From an uncultured Paraburkholderia sp. (lineage in GTDB: Bacteria; Pseudomonadota; Gammaproteobacteria; Burkholderiales; Burkholderiaceae): a DNA stretch of 64,000 nt. A program made the position numbers and the translations under genes. Positions within the stretch are counted from its first letter, which is position 1. Each line of letters begins with the position of its first letter. A model generated the notes under the pieces. It had not been told where the DNA came from, ran no database searches, and saw only the letters and a list, made by a program, of their open reading frames with translations. The stretch covers positions 1-64,000 of the forward strand of contig CALNWS010000012.1 of NCBI GenBank assembly GCA_940747215.1, written 5' to 3'. Positions 52,919 through 63,027 of this stretch are shown here, in pieces.

Positions 52919-53239
52919 TTAGCCCAGATAGGCCTCGTCGACCTTCAGGCCAGCCAGCTTGAAAATGACGCGCAGCGTTTGCGGCTTGATATCGCGCCGC
53001 GAGGCGAGCGTCGTCATGACGAAGTCGAGCACCTTGGCGTATTTGAGCATGGTCAGACACGTTTCCATGTCCACGCTACCGTCACGCATGACTTCGGCGA
53101 GACGCAGCATTTCCGTCGAAATGTCGCGCGCCATATCCAGTTCGAGTTGCTGCTTTTTCGACCACTCGGGCGTGGCAGTGAGCTTCGCCAGCATTTCCTG
53201 AAACTTCTGTTCTACATTTCCGTTGGGTATCATATCCAT
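52919..53239 (-). CDS. Uncharacterised 106-aa protein
   Basis: An intact frame from ATG 53239 (AAGAGGCAGCA upstream) to 52919. The protein is mostly helical and charged, with no signal peptide or membrane segment (VEQKFQEMLAKL, EWSKKQQLELDMARDIS, LRVIFKLAGLKVDEAYLG). I do not recognise the family. It is one of very few undamaged genes between 50 and 61 kb. The frame is open upstream to 53647 but that part looks non-coding. 53240-53637 otherwise holds no gene, only a short ACATACATAC-type repeat near 53430. Confidence 0.65.
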   Translation of the reverse strand: MDMIPNGNVEQKFQEMLAKLTATPEWSKKQQLELDMARDISTEMLRLAEVMRDGSVDMETCLTMLKYAKVLDFVMTTLASRRDIKPQTLRVIFKLAGLKVDEAYLG

Positions 53240-53637
53240 TGCTGCCTCTTCTATTTTGCCGAGCGCGCTTCGGTCGAGATTCACCGCGCGCCGCCGGTTA
53301 CGTAACGTTCGGCCCGTGTTCCCGGACCGTCCTCCCCACATGCATTCGGTTCGCGTGATCGAAGCCCGTTGCCGGCAGTATCCTGAATTGCCCGGCCACG
53401 TCTTATGCCATCGGACTTCGCCGCCGCGTACATACATACACATACTGTGATGCTTGTTTTGGAGCAGCTTCGTGTTGGCGTTTAGAGCAGGAAGCATTCT
53501 AGGTTTTCGGCATTTTTTGCGTGTTTCGCGCGGCCCGCTCGGTGAGCGCGTCGCACTTTGGGTAAACTGGCAGCAACTTTCCCTTCTTCCGTCACCTGTC
53601 GCACATTCGCGTTGCAAACCTTGGCGGTTCTGTACGA

Positions 53638-54134
53638 TGTTCAGCAAAACTTACGAAATACGTCCCAACCAGTCCGTCGAATTGCTCAAGGAACTTCATA
53701 TTCTGACGCGCGACGGGAAGATGAATCAAGACAGCCGCCGCAAGCTGAAACAGGTCTATCATCTGTTCCAGTTCATCGAGCCGCTGCTCAAGGACGTCAA
53801 GGAAAAACACGGCTTCATTTCTCTCGTCGACCACGGCGCGGGCAAGTCATATCTAGGATTTATTCTGTATGACCTTTCCTTCAAGGAGTTGGTATCCGTT
53901 GCACACGCGCGAATTCGGTAGCCAGATCACGAACGTTCTACGCTGTTTGCAGTTGGAAGCGCACGGTTATCAGGTCAGCGTAACCGAACTCATGGGCTGG
54001 GAGCATTCGATGAAGAATGATCATCCGCCCAGCACAAGGATTTGCCGCGCCGTCGGCCCGCTGAGCGCCTGAACGAGGTGATGAGCACGCTCGGCATCGA
54101 GGAATTTAAGGAACGCTTTTTCATCCCGGCCTGA
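53638..54134 (+). pseudogene. SAM-dependent methyltransferase with the middle deleted
   Basis: The N-terminal part (MFSKTYEIRPNQSVELLKEL, FIEPLLKDVKEKHGFISLVDHGAGKSYLGFILYD) holds SAM motif I. At about 53885 it jumps to the C-terminal YPLHTREFGSQITNVLRC and VTELMGWEHSMKND in another frame. A further indel near 54025 leads to DLPRRRPAERLNEVMSTLGIEEFKERFFIPA and TGA at 54132-54134. About 150-200 codons, including the catalytic loop, are missing compared with the family as I know it. Confidence 0.82.
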
Positions 54135-54157
54135 ATGCACGGGCGTTCAAGCGCTTC

Positions 54158-54684
54158 TCAGCGCTTCATCAATTCATTCCAGCCGGCGAGGCCAACGCGC
54201 CGTAGCGTTTCCTGATTGCGCTCGAAAATATCTTCGGCGTCGGGAAACGCATCGACCGCCTTTTCGATGCTGTCTTCCCGCAGCAGATGCAGGATCGGAT
54301 AGAGCGCGCGATTCGTGTAGTTTTCGATGTCGTCGGGTTCGCTGTTTTCGAACTGGTTATGAAGCACGCCTTCGAGCCGCAATTGCTTGAGCATGCGGTC
54401 GGCGAAGAACAGGCAGTCGTTGTAGTCGAGGAAAAATCGGGTAACGCGCGCGGCAGGATCAGCAGCGTGGTGTCCGTGACGGCGGCCGTCAGCGTGTTCA
54501 ACTCGGTTTCGAGGTCGGCGACGACGCCTTCCATGTCTTCGGCGTTGCTCACGGCGTAACGAATCTGGCCTTTCACATGCACGGCCTTCGCGAACGGACA
54601 GAGATTCAGCCCGATCACGGCCTGCATCAGCCAGTGACGGGTGGCGGCGATCACGTCTTCATGGGATTCGGCGGACAATGGCAT
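54158..54684 (-). pseudogene. DUF1415-family protein, single frameshift
   Basis: From ATG 54684 the sequence reads VIGLNLCPFAKAVHVKGQIRY, the family hallmark, to LILPRALPDF. The frame shifts near 54430 and continues DYNDCLFFADRMLKQLRLEG, then NYTNRALYPILHLLREDSIEKAV to the end at 54158. One base accounts for it. Function of DUF1415 is unknown. Confidence 0.82.
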
Positions 54685-54858
54685 GGCGAACGGCGTGCGG
54701 AAAGAGAAAACACCATTTTAAATGCCAATGCCGCGGCATGACAGCGAACCGACACGGAGCCAACGCAGATCCGCGCGCCGCGCAACGGCTGCGGCCATGC
54801 CGCCAATAGAAGCAAAGCCTCAGCCGGCCGAACCTTTGCCGCAGGCGGCGGCAATCAA

Positions 54859-55404
54859 CTACTGCGCGGCGACTTTCGGCGGCTAGAATCGAGCCGCAAC
54901 CGGGGCCGTAGGTCTGGCTCGCGGCGTACACACCTTCCACCAGCAGGCCGAGCGCTTCGGAATCGTTAGCGCCGGCGGCGCGCGCGGTCCGTGAGTCGCT
55001 CGAGCAGGCGCGCCTTGTTGTCGTACACGAACTGGCGCGCTGGATGGTCTGTCTACATCCGGAAATTCCACCGACACGTTCACGAACGGGCAGCCCCGAT
55101 AATCCTTCACCGCGCGCACGGCGAGGCCGTCGAAATACTGCTGAAGCTGACGCGCTGGGTCGTCCGGATGCTGCGCGAAGCTCTTCTCGACGTAACCGAA
55201 AAAGCCTTCGTCCTTGCGTTCGAGATACGCGAGCACAAGCTCGTCTTTTGACGAAAAGGCGGTACAGACTCATCTTGTTCACGCCCTCGCGATAGAACAG
55301 ATCTTCCGCAGGCGCAGCGGGTGTTGCTGCGCCTGCGGACCGGCTGTAGGCGCGACGCGCGTATGCCGCGCAGCGCCTGTCCTGGAAGTCTCGCTATTCG
55401 ACAT
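54859..55404 (-). pseudogene. TetR/AcrR-family regulator, multiply frameshifted
   Basis: From ATG 55404, scattered frames give FYREGVNKMSLYRLF (helix-turn-helix), ELVLAYLERKDEGFFGYVEKSF, VKDYRGCPFVNVSVEFPD and LLVEGVYAASQTYGPG, the typical TetR_C segments. At least three indels separate them, one at the TTTTCGTC stretch near 55250. The end at 54859 (VAAQ then TAG) is approximate. It is divergent from the MFS gene and probably controlled it. Confidence 0.8.
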
Positions 55405-55559
55405 GTTGAACTATCCGAAGTGAATTGACACCTTGACATGTTACCGAGCAGCCACTAGGGTCGCAACACCTATTGTGAATACTCTGCCACAAGTCCGTTG
55501 TTCAAGCCGTAATAATGCGAGTGACGTGGCCGACAAGGCGCGCGTCGATTGGAGAACCG

Positions 55560-56836
55560 ATGAACTGGGCGGCAAAACTGATTGGCGGACGTTTTCACTA
55601 CGGCTGGCTGACCGTGGCCGTCGTGTTTCTGTTTCTGGTGTTGCTGGCGGCGGCCGGCACGCGCGCCACGCCGAGCGTAATGATGGTCCCGCTCGAACAT
55701 CAATTCGGCTGGAGCCGCGCCACGATCTCGCTCGCGATTTCCGTGAACATCGCGCTGTACGGTCGATGGGGCCGTTTGGGGCCGTTCGCGGCGGCGCCAT
55801 GCAGCGCGCTTCCCGCCCACGCTGCTCATCGCGCTCGGCATGATGGCGGCAGGCGTCGCACTATCTTCGATGATGACGCACCCGTGGCAGATGGTGCTGA
55901 TATGGGGCGTGATGGTGGGTGGTGCGACGGACGTGGCCCACTGCCGCTGTCGACCACTGTGATGACGCGCTGGTTCACCACGCGCCGCGGTCTCGTCATG
56001 GGTATTCTCACGGCCAGTTCGGCCACGGGGCAGCTCGTGTTTCTGCCGATGCTCGCCGCAATTGCCGAGCATCACGGCTGGCGTCAGGTGGTATGGGTCG
56101 TCGCGATTGTAGCGGCTATCGTGTTGCCGCTGGTGGCGTTCCTGTTGCCGGAGCGTCCGGCCGACATGAAGCTGCGCCCTTACGGCGAACCCGCCGACGC
56201 GCCGATCTCGGCTGCCGTCACGAAGCAGAATCCGCTTGCGATCGCGTTCGGCACGCTTGCCATGGCGAGCAAAACGCGCGATTTCTGGCTGCTGTTCTCA
56301 GCTTCTTCATTTGCGGCGCGAGCACGAACGGCTACGTCGGCACTCACCTGATCGCCATGTGCGGCGACTACGGCATGACCAAAGTGCAGGGTGCATCGCT
56401 GCTCGCCGCAATGGGCATCTTCGACCTGTTTGGCACGACGCTCTCGGGCTGGCTGTCGGACCGCTTCTCAATAGCCGCGTGCTGCTGTTCTGGTATTACG
56501 GCCTGCGCGGCTTGTCGCTGATGTACCTGCCGCATGCGTTCGGTATCGACTTCTTCGGTCTGCCGCTCTTCGCTGTTTTCTAAGGACTCGACTGGATCGC
56601 CACCGTCCCGCCGACGGTGCGTCTCGCCACGGACGTCTACGGCAAGGAATCGGTGCCGGTCGTGTTCGGTTGGGTGGTCGCCGGCCACCAGCTCGGCGCG
56701 GGCATGCTACGCGCGAGTCTAGGCACCTATACCGGTGGCGTCGATGATCTCCGGCGTCTGTGTCTCGTCGCCGCCGTGATCGTGCTGCGGATCAATCGGC
56801 CGGCCCAAAGTGCCCGAGCCGCAGACGGTCGGTCTA
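55560..56836 (+). pseudogene. MFS transporter, multiply broken
   Basis: A 12-helix major-facilitator of the monocarboxylate/oxalate type. Pieces include FHYGWLTVAVVFLFLVLLAAAGTRA, MTRWFTTRRGLVMGILTASSA, LPERPADMKLRPYGEP, STNGYVGTHLIAMCGDYG and GIDFFGLPLFAVF. Frames change near 55755, 55925, 56295 and 56465, and TAC-to-TAA gives a stop at 56581-56583 before GLDWIATVPPT. The C-terminus beyond 56720 is badly degraded, so the end is approximate. It starts at ATG 55560 after GGAGAACCG. Confidence 0.82.
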
Positions 56837-56984
56837 GGCGCTCGAAGCGCGCGGCCGCCTACCTCGCCTGCGCGCAGTCGATAGCAGTTCAGAAAACACG
56901 GCCTCACGGCAAGCGGTCGAGACGCGAGGGCAGGTCGGTCTCGACCACACCGGCGTTTTTTTCGTGAACAGCGGCGGTAGGCGG

Positions 56985-57763
56985 CGCGCTCGGTAGGTTT
57001 GAAGGAAATCCTGTTCCAGTACGAGAGCCGATTGCGGCGGCGTTCGACTACGAGTCGCATCTCACGGAAGAAGGGTTTGTGCTGGTCGCCGACATCGGCG
57101 GCGGTACGTCGGACTTCTCGCTGGTGCGCGTCGGGCCGGAGCGCAAGGACGACGTGCTCGCGCATCACGGCGTGCACGTGGCCGGTACGGACTTCGACCG
57201 CCGCGTCGAACTGGCGACGATTCTTCGCGAACTGGACTATCAGTCGCTCGATCCGGAAGGGCGCGAGATTCCGAACCGCAATTTATTTCGATTTCGCCAC
57301 CTGGTACCTGATCAACACAGTCTACGCGCCGAAGCGCGTCAGCGAGCTGGGGCTGGATGCGGCATCTCTTCACGATCTCTTCACGAATACGCGGCAGCAC
57401 GACCGGCTGATGCGTGTCGTGGAGTGCCGGCTCGGTCACGCACTGGCGGCGCACACGGAAGAGGCGAAGATTGGCGTGGCGGCTGGCGGGGAAATCGTGA
57501 TTGATCTGGGCGAAGTGGAAGACTACTTGCGGCTCGCCTTCGACGAAGCGCAGCTCGTGAAGTCGGGCCAAGACGAAACGCAGCGCATCGTGCAGGCCGC
57601 GCGCGACACCAACGCGATTTATTTCACGGGAGGTTCTACGGGATTGGCGTTTTTATCCGGTGCATTAGCGTCAGCATTTCCGGACGCCAAACCGGTATTC
57701 GGCGATCGACTCGCGAGTGTTGCAATCGGACTGGGTATTCACGCAAGACGCGTATTTGGATAA
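56985..57763 (+). pseudogene. YegD-like Hsp70-family protein, 5' truncated and frameshifted
   Basis: The sequence begins inside the ATPase domain at KEILFQYEPIAAAFDYE (one extra base) and continues with the phosphate loop VLVADIGGGTSDFSLVRVG, HVAGTDFDRRVEL and YFDFATWYLINTVY, then VESRLGH-type and YFTGGSTGLAFL segments to HARRVFG. Roughly the first 130-150 residues are absent and at least two frame changes occur (near 57040 and 57290). It abuts the MFS remnant without a normal intergenic region, suggesting a deletion joined them. Confidence 0.78.
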
Positions 57764-57824
57764 CCTTGAAAATTATTACCCGCATGCCGCGAAGATAATC
57801 GCCGCTTAAAATTGTGGCGAATAT

Positions 57825-57853
57825 AAAAAAACCCCGCCTCGGCGGGGTTTTTT
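57825..57853. terminator. Bidirectional terminator between the Hsp70 remnant and csp
   Basis: A GC stem CCCCGCC / GGCGGGG with a two-base apex is extended by seven A on the left and six T on the right, giving a U-tract on either strand. It sits 31 bases after the csp stop. Confidence 0.92.
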
Positions 57854-57884
57854 GCGTCCAGAAGACAGAAGGAAGCGTGCGAGC

Positions 57885-58088
57885 TTACACCGGCTTGATG
57901 TTAGCGGCTTGCTTGCCCTTCGGGCCCGTCTTGACTTCAAACGTAACCTTTTGGTTTTCTTGCAGCGTCTTGAAGCCTTCCGTGCGGATTTCCGAGAAAT
58001 GCGCGAACAGATCTTCGCCGCCGCCATCAGGCGTGATGAAGCCAAAGCCCTTAGCGTCATTGAACCACTTGACGGTACCGGTTTCCAT
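57885..58088 (-). CDS. Cold-shock protein (CspA family)
   Basis: A 67-aa single cold-shock domain that binds single-stranded RNA/DNA and melts mRNA structure. RNP1 reads KGFGFI and RNP2 DLFAHF; the start [11 protein letters not shown] is typical. It is intact between two pseudogenes and has its own strong promoter and a leader of about 140 nt, as is usual for cold-shock genes. Confidence 0.97.
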   Translation of the reverse strand: METGTVKWFNDAKGFGFITPDGGGEDLFAHFSEIRTEGFKTLQENQKVTFEVKTGPKGKQAANIKPV

Positions 58089-58237
58089 ATTACTTGTTCC
58101 TAAAGAGGAGGGTAAATAAGGCCGAAGCCCAGAGGGTGCATGAAAATCAAGGAAGGGGTAATGGGACCAGCCGGAGTACCGTTGATGGGCGAACTACGAA
58201 AGACCAATTCACTCACCGCTTGAGATCCTGCATAGCT

Positions 58238-58266
58238 ATTATACGGCGATTTCGAGAGAAGCTCAA
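58238..58266 (-). promoter_or_regulatory. sigma70 promoter of the cold-shock gene
   Basis: On the minus strand TTGAGC (58266-58261) and a perfect TATAAT (58243-58238) are separated by 17 bases. Transcription would start near 58231, leaving a ~140-nt leader before the csp ATG. Nothing else is recognised in 58089-58511, whose later part (58270-58350) is AT-rich. Confidence 0.75.
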
Positions 58267-58511
58267 CAGTGGAGCGTCAACTTTACCAAATTTCTATAGG
58301 TGGGCGTGAAATTTGCTTACAAATCTTGCTGTGTCATCGCTTTTTTTGTTAGGGAGAACCCTTGGTTTCACTGCAGCGACTGGGTACAACCGTTAAACTA
58401 CACGCCTCGCGTGCCCCCGGGGCTCGCGCGGTACCGGCATGGTCCAGACGCAAATTTGCATGGGACCGGGTTAAGCACTAAAACGCATATTCCGGTCGAC
58501 TTCAGGAGAAG

Positions 58512-60052
58512 ACTAGTTCTATACAACGGAACATCGGGCCGATCGCGCTGATGCTGACCGGCTTGGGCTCGATTATCGGATCGGGCTGGCTGTTCGGCGC
58601 GTGGAAGGCCGCCAAGATTGCCGGCCCGGCAGCCATTTGTGCATGGATAATCGGCGCTGTCGTAATTCTCGCCATTGCATTGACCTACGCCGAGCTCGGC
58701 GCCATGTTCCCGGAATCGGGCGGCATGGTGCGCTACGCGCGTGTTATTCGCACGGCGCGCTGGTCGGTTTTATCAGCGCGTAGGCAAACTGGATCGCCAT
58801 CGTTTCGGTGATTCCAATTGAAACTGAAGCGTCGATTCAATACATGAGTACGTGGCCATATCCATGGGCACACGCGGGGTCATTAACCAGTACAGGGTTG
58901 ATGCTTTCCGCTGCGCTCGTGATCATTTACTTCATGTTGAATTATTGGGGCGTGAAACTGTTCTCGCGCGCCAATTCGGTCATCACGGTGTTCAAGTTCG
59001 TGATTCCGGGCGCAACGATTCTCGGCCTGATGCTCACCGGTTTTCACCACGAAAACTTCGGTGAATCGAGCACGTTCGCGCCGCCGTACGGCTGGTCGGC
59101 GGTGCTGACCGCGGTGGCGACGAGTGGCATCGGTTCGCGTTCAACGGTTTCCAGAGCCCAATCAACCTAGCAGGCGAGGCGCGCAACCCGGCGAAGAGCG
59201 TGCCGTTCGCGGTGATCGGTTCGATCCTGCTGGCGCTTGTCATTTACGTGTTGCTGCAGATTGCGTATATCGGCGCGGTGAACCCGAGCGACGTCGTGAA
59301 GGGCTGGAGCCACTTCAACTTCGCGTCGCCGTTTGCGGAACTGGCGATTGCGCTGAACCTGAACTGGCTCGCGATCCTGCTGTATGTCGACGCATTCGTC
59401 AGCCCGAGCGGCACCGGCACGACCTACATGGCGACCAGCCGCATGATCTACGCAATGGAGCGCAACAACACGATGCCGAAGATGTTCGGCATCGTGCACC
59501 CGTTCTACGGTGTGCCGCGTCAGGCGATGTGGTTCAACCTGCTGGTGTCATATCTTCATGTTCTTCCTGGGGCTGGAGCTCGCTCGCGACGGTCATTTCG
59601 TACCTCACCGGCCCGATCAGCCTGATGGCGCTGTGCCGCGCGGCAACCGACCTCGAGCGTCCGCTGCATATTCCGGGCATGAACATCATTGTGTCGTTCG
59701 CGTTCGTCTGCGCGTTGCTGATCCTGTACTGGGCGAAGTGGCCCCTCACCGGCGAAATCATTCTGCTGATGGTCGTCGCGCTGCCGGTGTACTTCCATTT
59801 CCAAGCGAAGTCGGGTTTCGCCGGCTGGGGACGTGACCTAAAAGCGGCATGGTGGCTGGTTGCCTATCTGCCGGTGATGTCGATCCTGTGATCGGCAGCA
59901 AGCAGTTCGGCGGCCACGACATCATTCCCTACGGCTGGGACATGCTGGTCGTCATCGCGTTTTCGCTGGTGTTCTGGGGCGTGCGCAGCGGTTATCGCTC
60001 CGAGTATCTGGACGAACACGACGAAGTCCTCGAAGGCATGAGCGCACACTAA
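58512..60052 (+). pseudogene. APC-superfamily amino-acid permease, multiply broken
   Basis: A 12-helix amino-acid/polyamine permease. Pieces are IALMLTGLGSIIGSGWLFGAWK, AELGAMFPESGGMVRY, then WIAIVSVIPIE, YFMLNYWGVKLFSRANSVITVFKFVIPG, FNGFQSPINLAGEARNPAKS, YVDAFVSPSGTGTTYMATSRMIYAMER and the terminal HDIIPYGWDMLVVIAFSLVFW. Frames change near 58745, 59130, 59560 and 59885, and TAG follows AWA-NW near 58780. Upstream of QRNIGPIA, a GGAGAAG Shine-Dalgarno is followed by ACTAGTTCT where an ATG-AGT would be expected, so the start codon also seems lost. Confidence 0.85.
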
Positions 60053-60065
60053 GCTGTCGCGCTGA

Positions 60066-60106
60066 AAAAAGCCCGCCTGAGTTTGCACTCAGGCGGGCTT
60101 TTTCTT
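60066..60106 (+). terminator. Terminator after the permease remnant
   Basis: A 16-bp perfect stem (AAAAAGCCCGCCTGAG and complement) with a 6-base loop ends in TTTTTC, 13 bases after the permease stop. It could work in both directions. Confidence 0.93.
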
Positions 60107-60127
60107 GTCCGACGTAGTTTCAGTACG

Positions 60128-60937
60128 TCAGGCGGTGCCGAACACGTAATTCGTCATCGCAAGCGAGCGCTGGTACGTGCCGAGCGACTGGATCGCGAGT
60201 GAATAGTCGTCGTCGACGGCACCGAGCGCGGCGAAAACCGGCAGCAGATGTTTGTCCGTCGTCGGATAGCATATACGCCGCGTGCGGCGCTTAGCGTCGG
60301 TAATCGAGCAACGCATCCACGTCGTGATCGGCGAGCTTGCGCTCGAACCAGTCGGTGAACTTCGCCACCCGCGGGTCGGCGTCTTCCGGACGCGCGGAAA
60401 AATCGGCAGCGCGAAGATTGTGCGTGATCTAGCTGGAGCCGATCACCATCACGCCATCCTCTTTCAGCGAGCGCAGCGCGCGGCCGACGCGGAAGTGGTG
60501 TGCAGTGTCTATGTGCGGCTGGATCGACAACTGGGCGACGGGGCACGTCCGGCGTTCGGAAACATCAGCAGCATCGGCACCCACGCGCCATGGTCGAGCC
60601 CGTGCGGCTGCACGTCGGCCAGCATGCCGTTCTCGCTGAGAAGGACGGCCGCGCGGCGCGCCACGTCGGGTGCGCCCGGTGCCGTATACTGAATCTCGTA
60701 CAACTGACGAATCTCGTACAATTGACGCGGAAAGCCGTAGAAATCGTGGATCGTTTCCGGCTTCTCCGCCGTGCTTGCGACGGGCTGCGCCGTGCCCCAA
60801 TGGGCGGACAGCATCAGCACGACTTCGGGTTTCGGAAGTTGTGCGCTCAACGCGCCGAATTCGACCGATGGCAACGACGGGTCGATCGGCAACGTAGATG
60901 CGCCGTGGGACAGGAAAAGCGGCGGTAAGCGGTTCAT
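60128..60937 (-). pseudogene. DODA-type extradiol aromatic dioxygenase (YgiD-like), broken
   Basis: Relatives are class III ring-opening or 4,5-DOPA dioxygenases. From ATG 60937 the first frame gives [29 protein letters not shown] and [15 protein letters not shown], which include the metal-binding His residues. It then shifts frame near 60540. [13 protein letters not shown] is followed by TAG near 60432, then ITHNLR, and after another change HVDALLDYR and LLPVFAALGAVDDD to MTNYVFGTA. An 18-base tandem duplication near 60690-60726 repeats RQLYEI. Confidence 0.85.
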
Positions 60938-61100
60938 GGCAACTGTGCAGCGGCACAAGCGCGCTGCGCGAAAGTTGGGTTGCTATGAATATAGGTCCGC
61001 ACTTCCGTTTGATAAACGGGTGAAAACGGAATTGATTGTGTCGCGGGTGTTATGAATCGACGCGGCGCAAATGGCATGCAAACGCAGGTTAGCGCCGGCG

Positions 61101-61680
61101 TCAGTCCTGAGCGTCGCGCAAGCCCGGCCAGCCGGGCGATATCGCGGGCCCGAGTGCAAACAGATCCAGCACGCGCGCGCCACGGAATGATCGACCATTT
61201 TGTCGATCGAGACCGGCTGGTTATAGAAGAACGCAGGAAGCGGCAGGAAAATGACGCCGCCCATTTTGGTCACGGCCGTCATGTTGCGCAGATGCGCGAG
61301 ATTGAACGGCGTTTCGCGCACCATCAGCACGAAGCGGCGGCGCGGGTGATGAGGTTGTCGGAGAGCCCGTGCGCGCCGCTCGCGAGCGTTCGCATGGAGC
61401 AGGGCGCGACGATCATGCCCTCGGTCGCGAACGAACCCGACGCGATGCTCGCGCCGACGTCGCGCACCGAATGCACGACATCCGCAAGCGGATGCACGTT
61501 GTCTTTACCGAGTTGAAGTTCGTGCTGGATATTGAGCCAGCCAGCGCTGGAGATCAGCAGATGCGTTTCGACGCCGCCCAACTTGCGCAGCGTTTCGAGC
61601 AGCCGGACGCTGTAAATTGCGCCCGTTGCGCCGGTGATCGCGACGATCAGCCGGCGGGACGCCGCAGTGCCTGTTGCCAT
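61101..61680 (-). pseudogene. ubiX: Flavin prenyltransferase UbiX, broken
   Basis: UbiX makes the prenylated FMN cofactor used by the UbiD decarboxylase in ubiquinone synthesis. From ATG 61680 the first frame gives [49 protein letters not shown] and SDNLITRAA, then stops near 61325. The next frame gives [34 protein letters not shown] and [10 protein letters not shown]; a second shift in a GC repeat near 61170 leads to VLDLFALGP and the stop at 61101. The junction near 61335 lacks the 7-8 residues expected between RAAD and RRFVLM, so it is a small deletion. Confidence 0.88.
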
Positions 61681-61723
61681 GACGTCCGGCGCCTTGTCGG
61701 AACTAACGGCCGGACGGGGCCAC

Positions 61724-62035
61724 TCAGGCCGCGGCGAACAGTTGCTGCAGTTCGCCGGATTCGTACATTTCCATCATGATGTCCGAGCCGCCGATGAATT
61801 CGCCCTTCACGTACAGTTGCGGAATGGTCGGCCAATTCGAGAATTGCTTGATGCCCTGGCGGACTTCGTCGTCTTCGAGCACGTTGACGGTCTTGATTTC
61901 GCCGACGCCGCACGCCTTCAGAATCTGGATAGCACGGCCGGAGAAGCCGCACATCGGGAACTGGGCGGTGCCTTTCATGAAGAGGACGACGTTGTTGTCG
62001 TCGACGATTTGCTTGATGCGTTGTTGCGTATCCAT
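61724..62035 (-). CDS. grxD: Monothiol glutaredoxin (Grx4/GrxD)
   Basis: A 103-aa CGFS-type glutaredoxin that binds a 2Fe-2S cluster with glutathione and works with BolA-type proteins. Cys29 lies in [28 protein letters not shown] is the glutathione-binding part. I start at MDTQQRI (62035); the frame extends to 62116 but the family begins here. Intact next to broken ubiX. Confidence 0.96.
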   Translation of the reverse strand: MDTQQRIKQIVDDNNVVLFMKGTAQFPMCGFSGRAIQILKACGVGEIKTVNVLEDDEVRQGIKQFSNWPTIPQLYVKGEFIGGSDIMMEMYESGELQQLFAAA

Positions 62036-62147
62036 GACTGACCTTGCGGTTCCATTATGTGTAGGGAATAAAATGAAATGATAGCTGATTTCAGGAAGAC
62101 CGGCCGAACGTGCCACGAGTCGCTCGAGTCAATCAACTCGCGCGCGG

Positions 62148-62990
62148 CTAGCCCGGCAGGCGGCCACCGCTGATTCGTTCGATGCCGGCGAGGTCGCGCT
62201 CCGAGCGCACGTCGGCAAAACCGGACCCCGTGAGCAGCGCGCGCACCGCTTCGGCCTGATCGTAGCCGTGTTCGATCCACAGCACGCCCGGCGCTTCGAG
62301 GCGCGCGGGTGCGCCAGAAATGATTTTGCGGATGGCGCTGAGACCGTCGGCTTCGTCGGTGAGCGCGCCGCGCGGTTCGTAGCGCAGGTCGCCTTCCGCG
62401 AGATGCGGATCGCCGTCCGCGATGTAGGGCGGGTTGCTCACGATCACTTCGAAGCGCAGGTCGGCGGCGAGCGAGCCGTACCAATCGCCTTGTGTGAGCG
62501 AGACGGTGCCGCCAGGACGCTTCGTGTCCAGCAGGCGCGCGGCGTTGCGCGTGGCCACGGCGAGCGCTTCGGCGGAACGATCGACGGCCCAGACTCGCGC
62601 GTCGGCGCGCGTCGACGCGATGGCGACGGCGATTGCACCAGTGCCGGTGCCTAGATCGAGCACGCACGGCTGCGACAGCGAATCCATTGCATTGAGCGCG
62701 GTTTCGACCAGCAGCTCCGTTTCCGGACGCGGAATCAGCACGTCTGGCGTGACTTCGAACTCGAGCCCGAAGAATTCGCGTGCGCCGACCAGTTGCGTGA
62801 CCGGTTCACCCGCTACGCGCCTCGATTCGAGCGCCCGATAACGTTCGACCGCGGCGATTTCCAGCGCCTCATCGCTGCGCGTAATCAGTTGCGTTTGGCG
62901 CCAGCCGAGCACGTGCGTGAGCAGAATGCGCGCTTCGAGCGTGGGAAGCGGCGAAGCGCGCAGCAGCGCGGCGGGCGTGGTGGAGGACAC
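62148..62990 (-). CDS. prmC: Release-factor glutamine methyltransferase
   Basis: PrmC methylates the Gln of the GGQ motif in RF1 and RF2. The 280-aa protein has the N-terminal helical domain, LIPRPETELLVE, SAM motif I VLDLGTGTGAIAVA and the catalytic VSNPPYIADG. It starts with GTG at 62990 and follows prfA by 37 bases, the usual pairing with its substrate gene. Confidence 0.96.
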   Translation of the reverse strand: MSSTTPAALLRASPLPTLEARILLTHVLGWRQTQLITRSDEALEIAAVERYRALESRRVAGEPVTQLVGAREFFGLEFEVTPDVLIPRPETELLVETALNAMDSLSQPCVLDLGTGTGAIAVAIASTRADARVWAVDRSAEALAVATRNAARLLDTKRPGGTVSLTQGDWYGSLAADLRFEVIVSNPPYIADGDPHLAEGDLRYEPRGALTDEADGLSAIRKIISGAPARLEAPGVLWIEHGYDQAEAVRALLTGSGFADVRSERDLAGIERISGGRLPG

Positions 62991-63027
62991 TTGGCGGACC
63001 GTGATGACTAATCGTGATTAATTGCGA

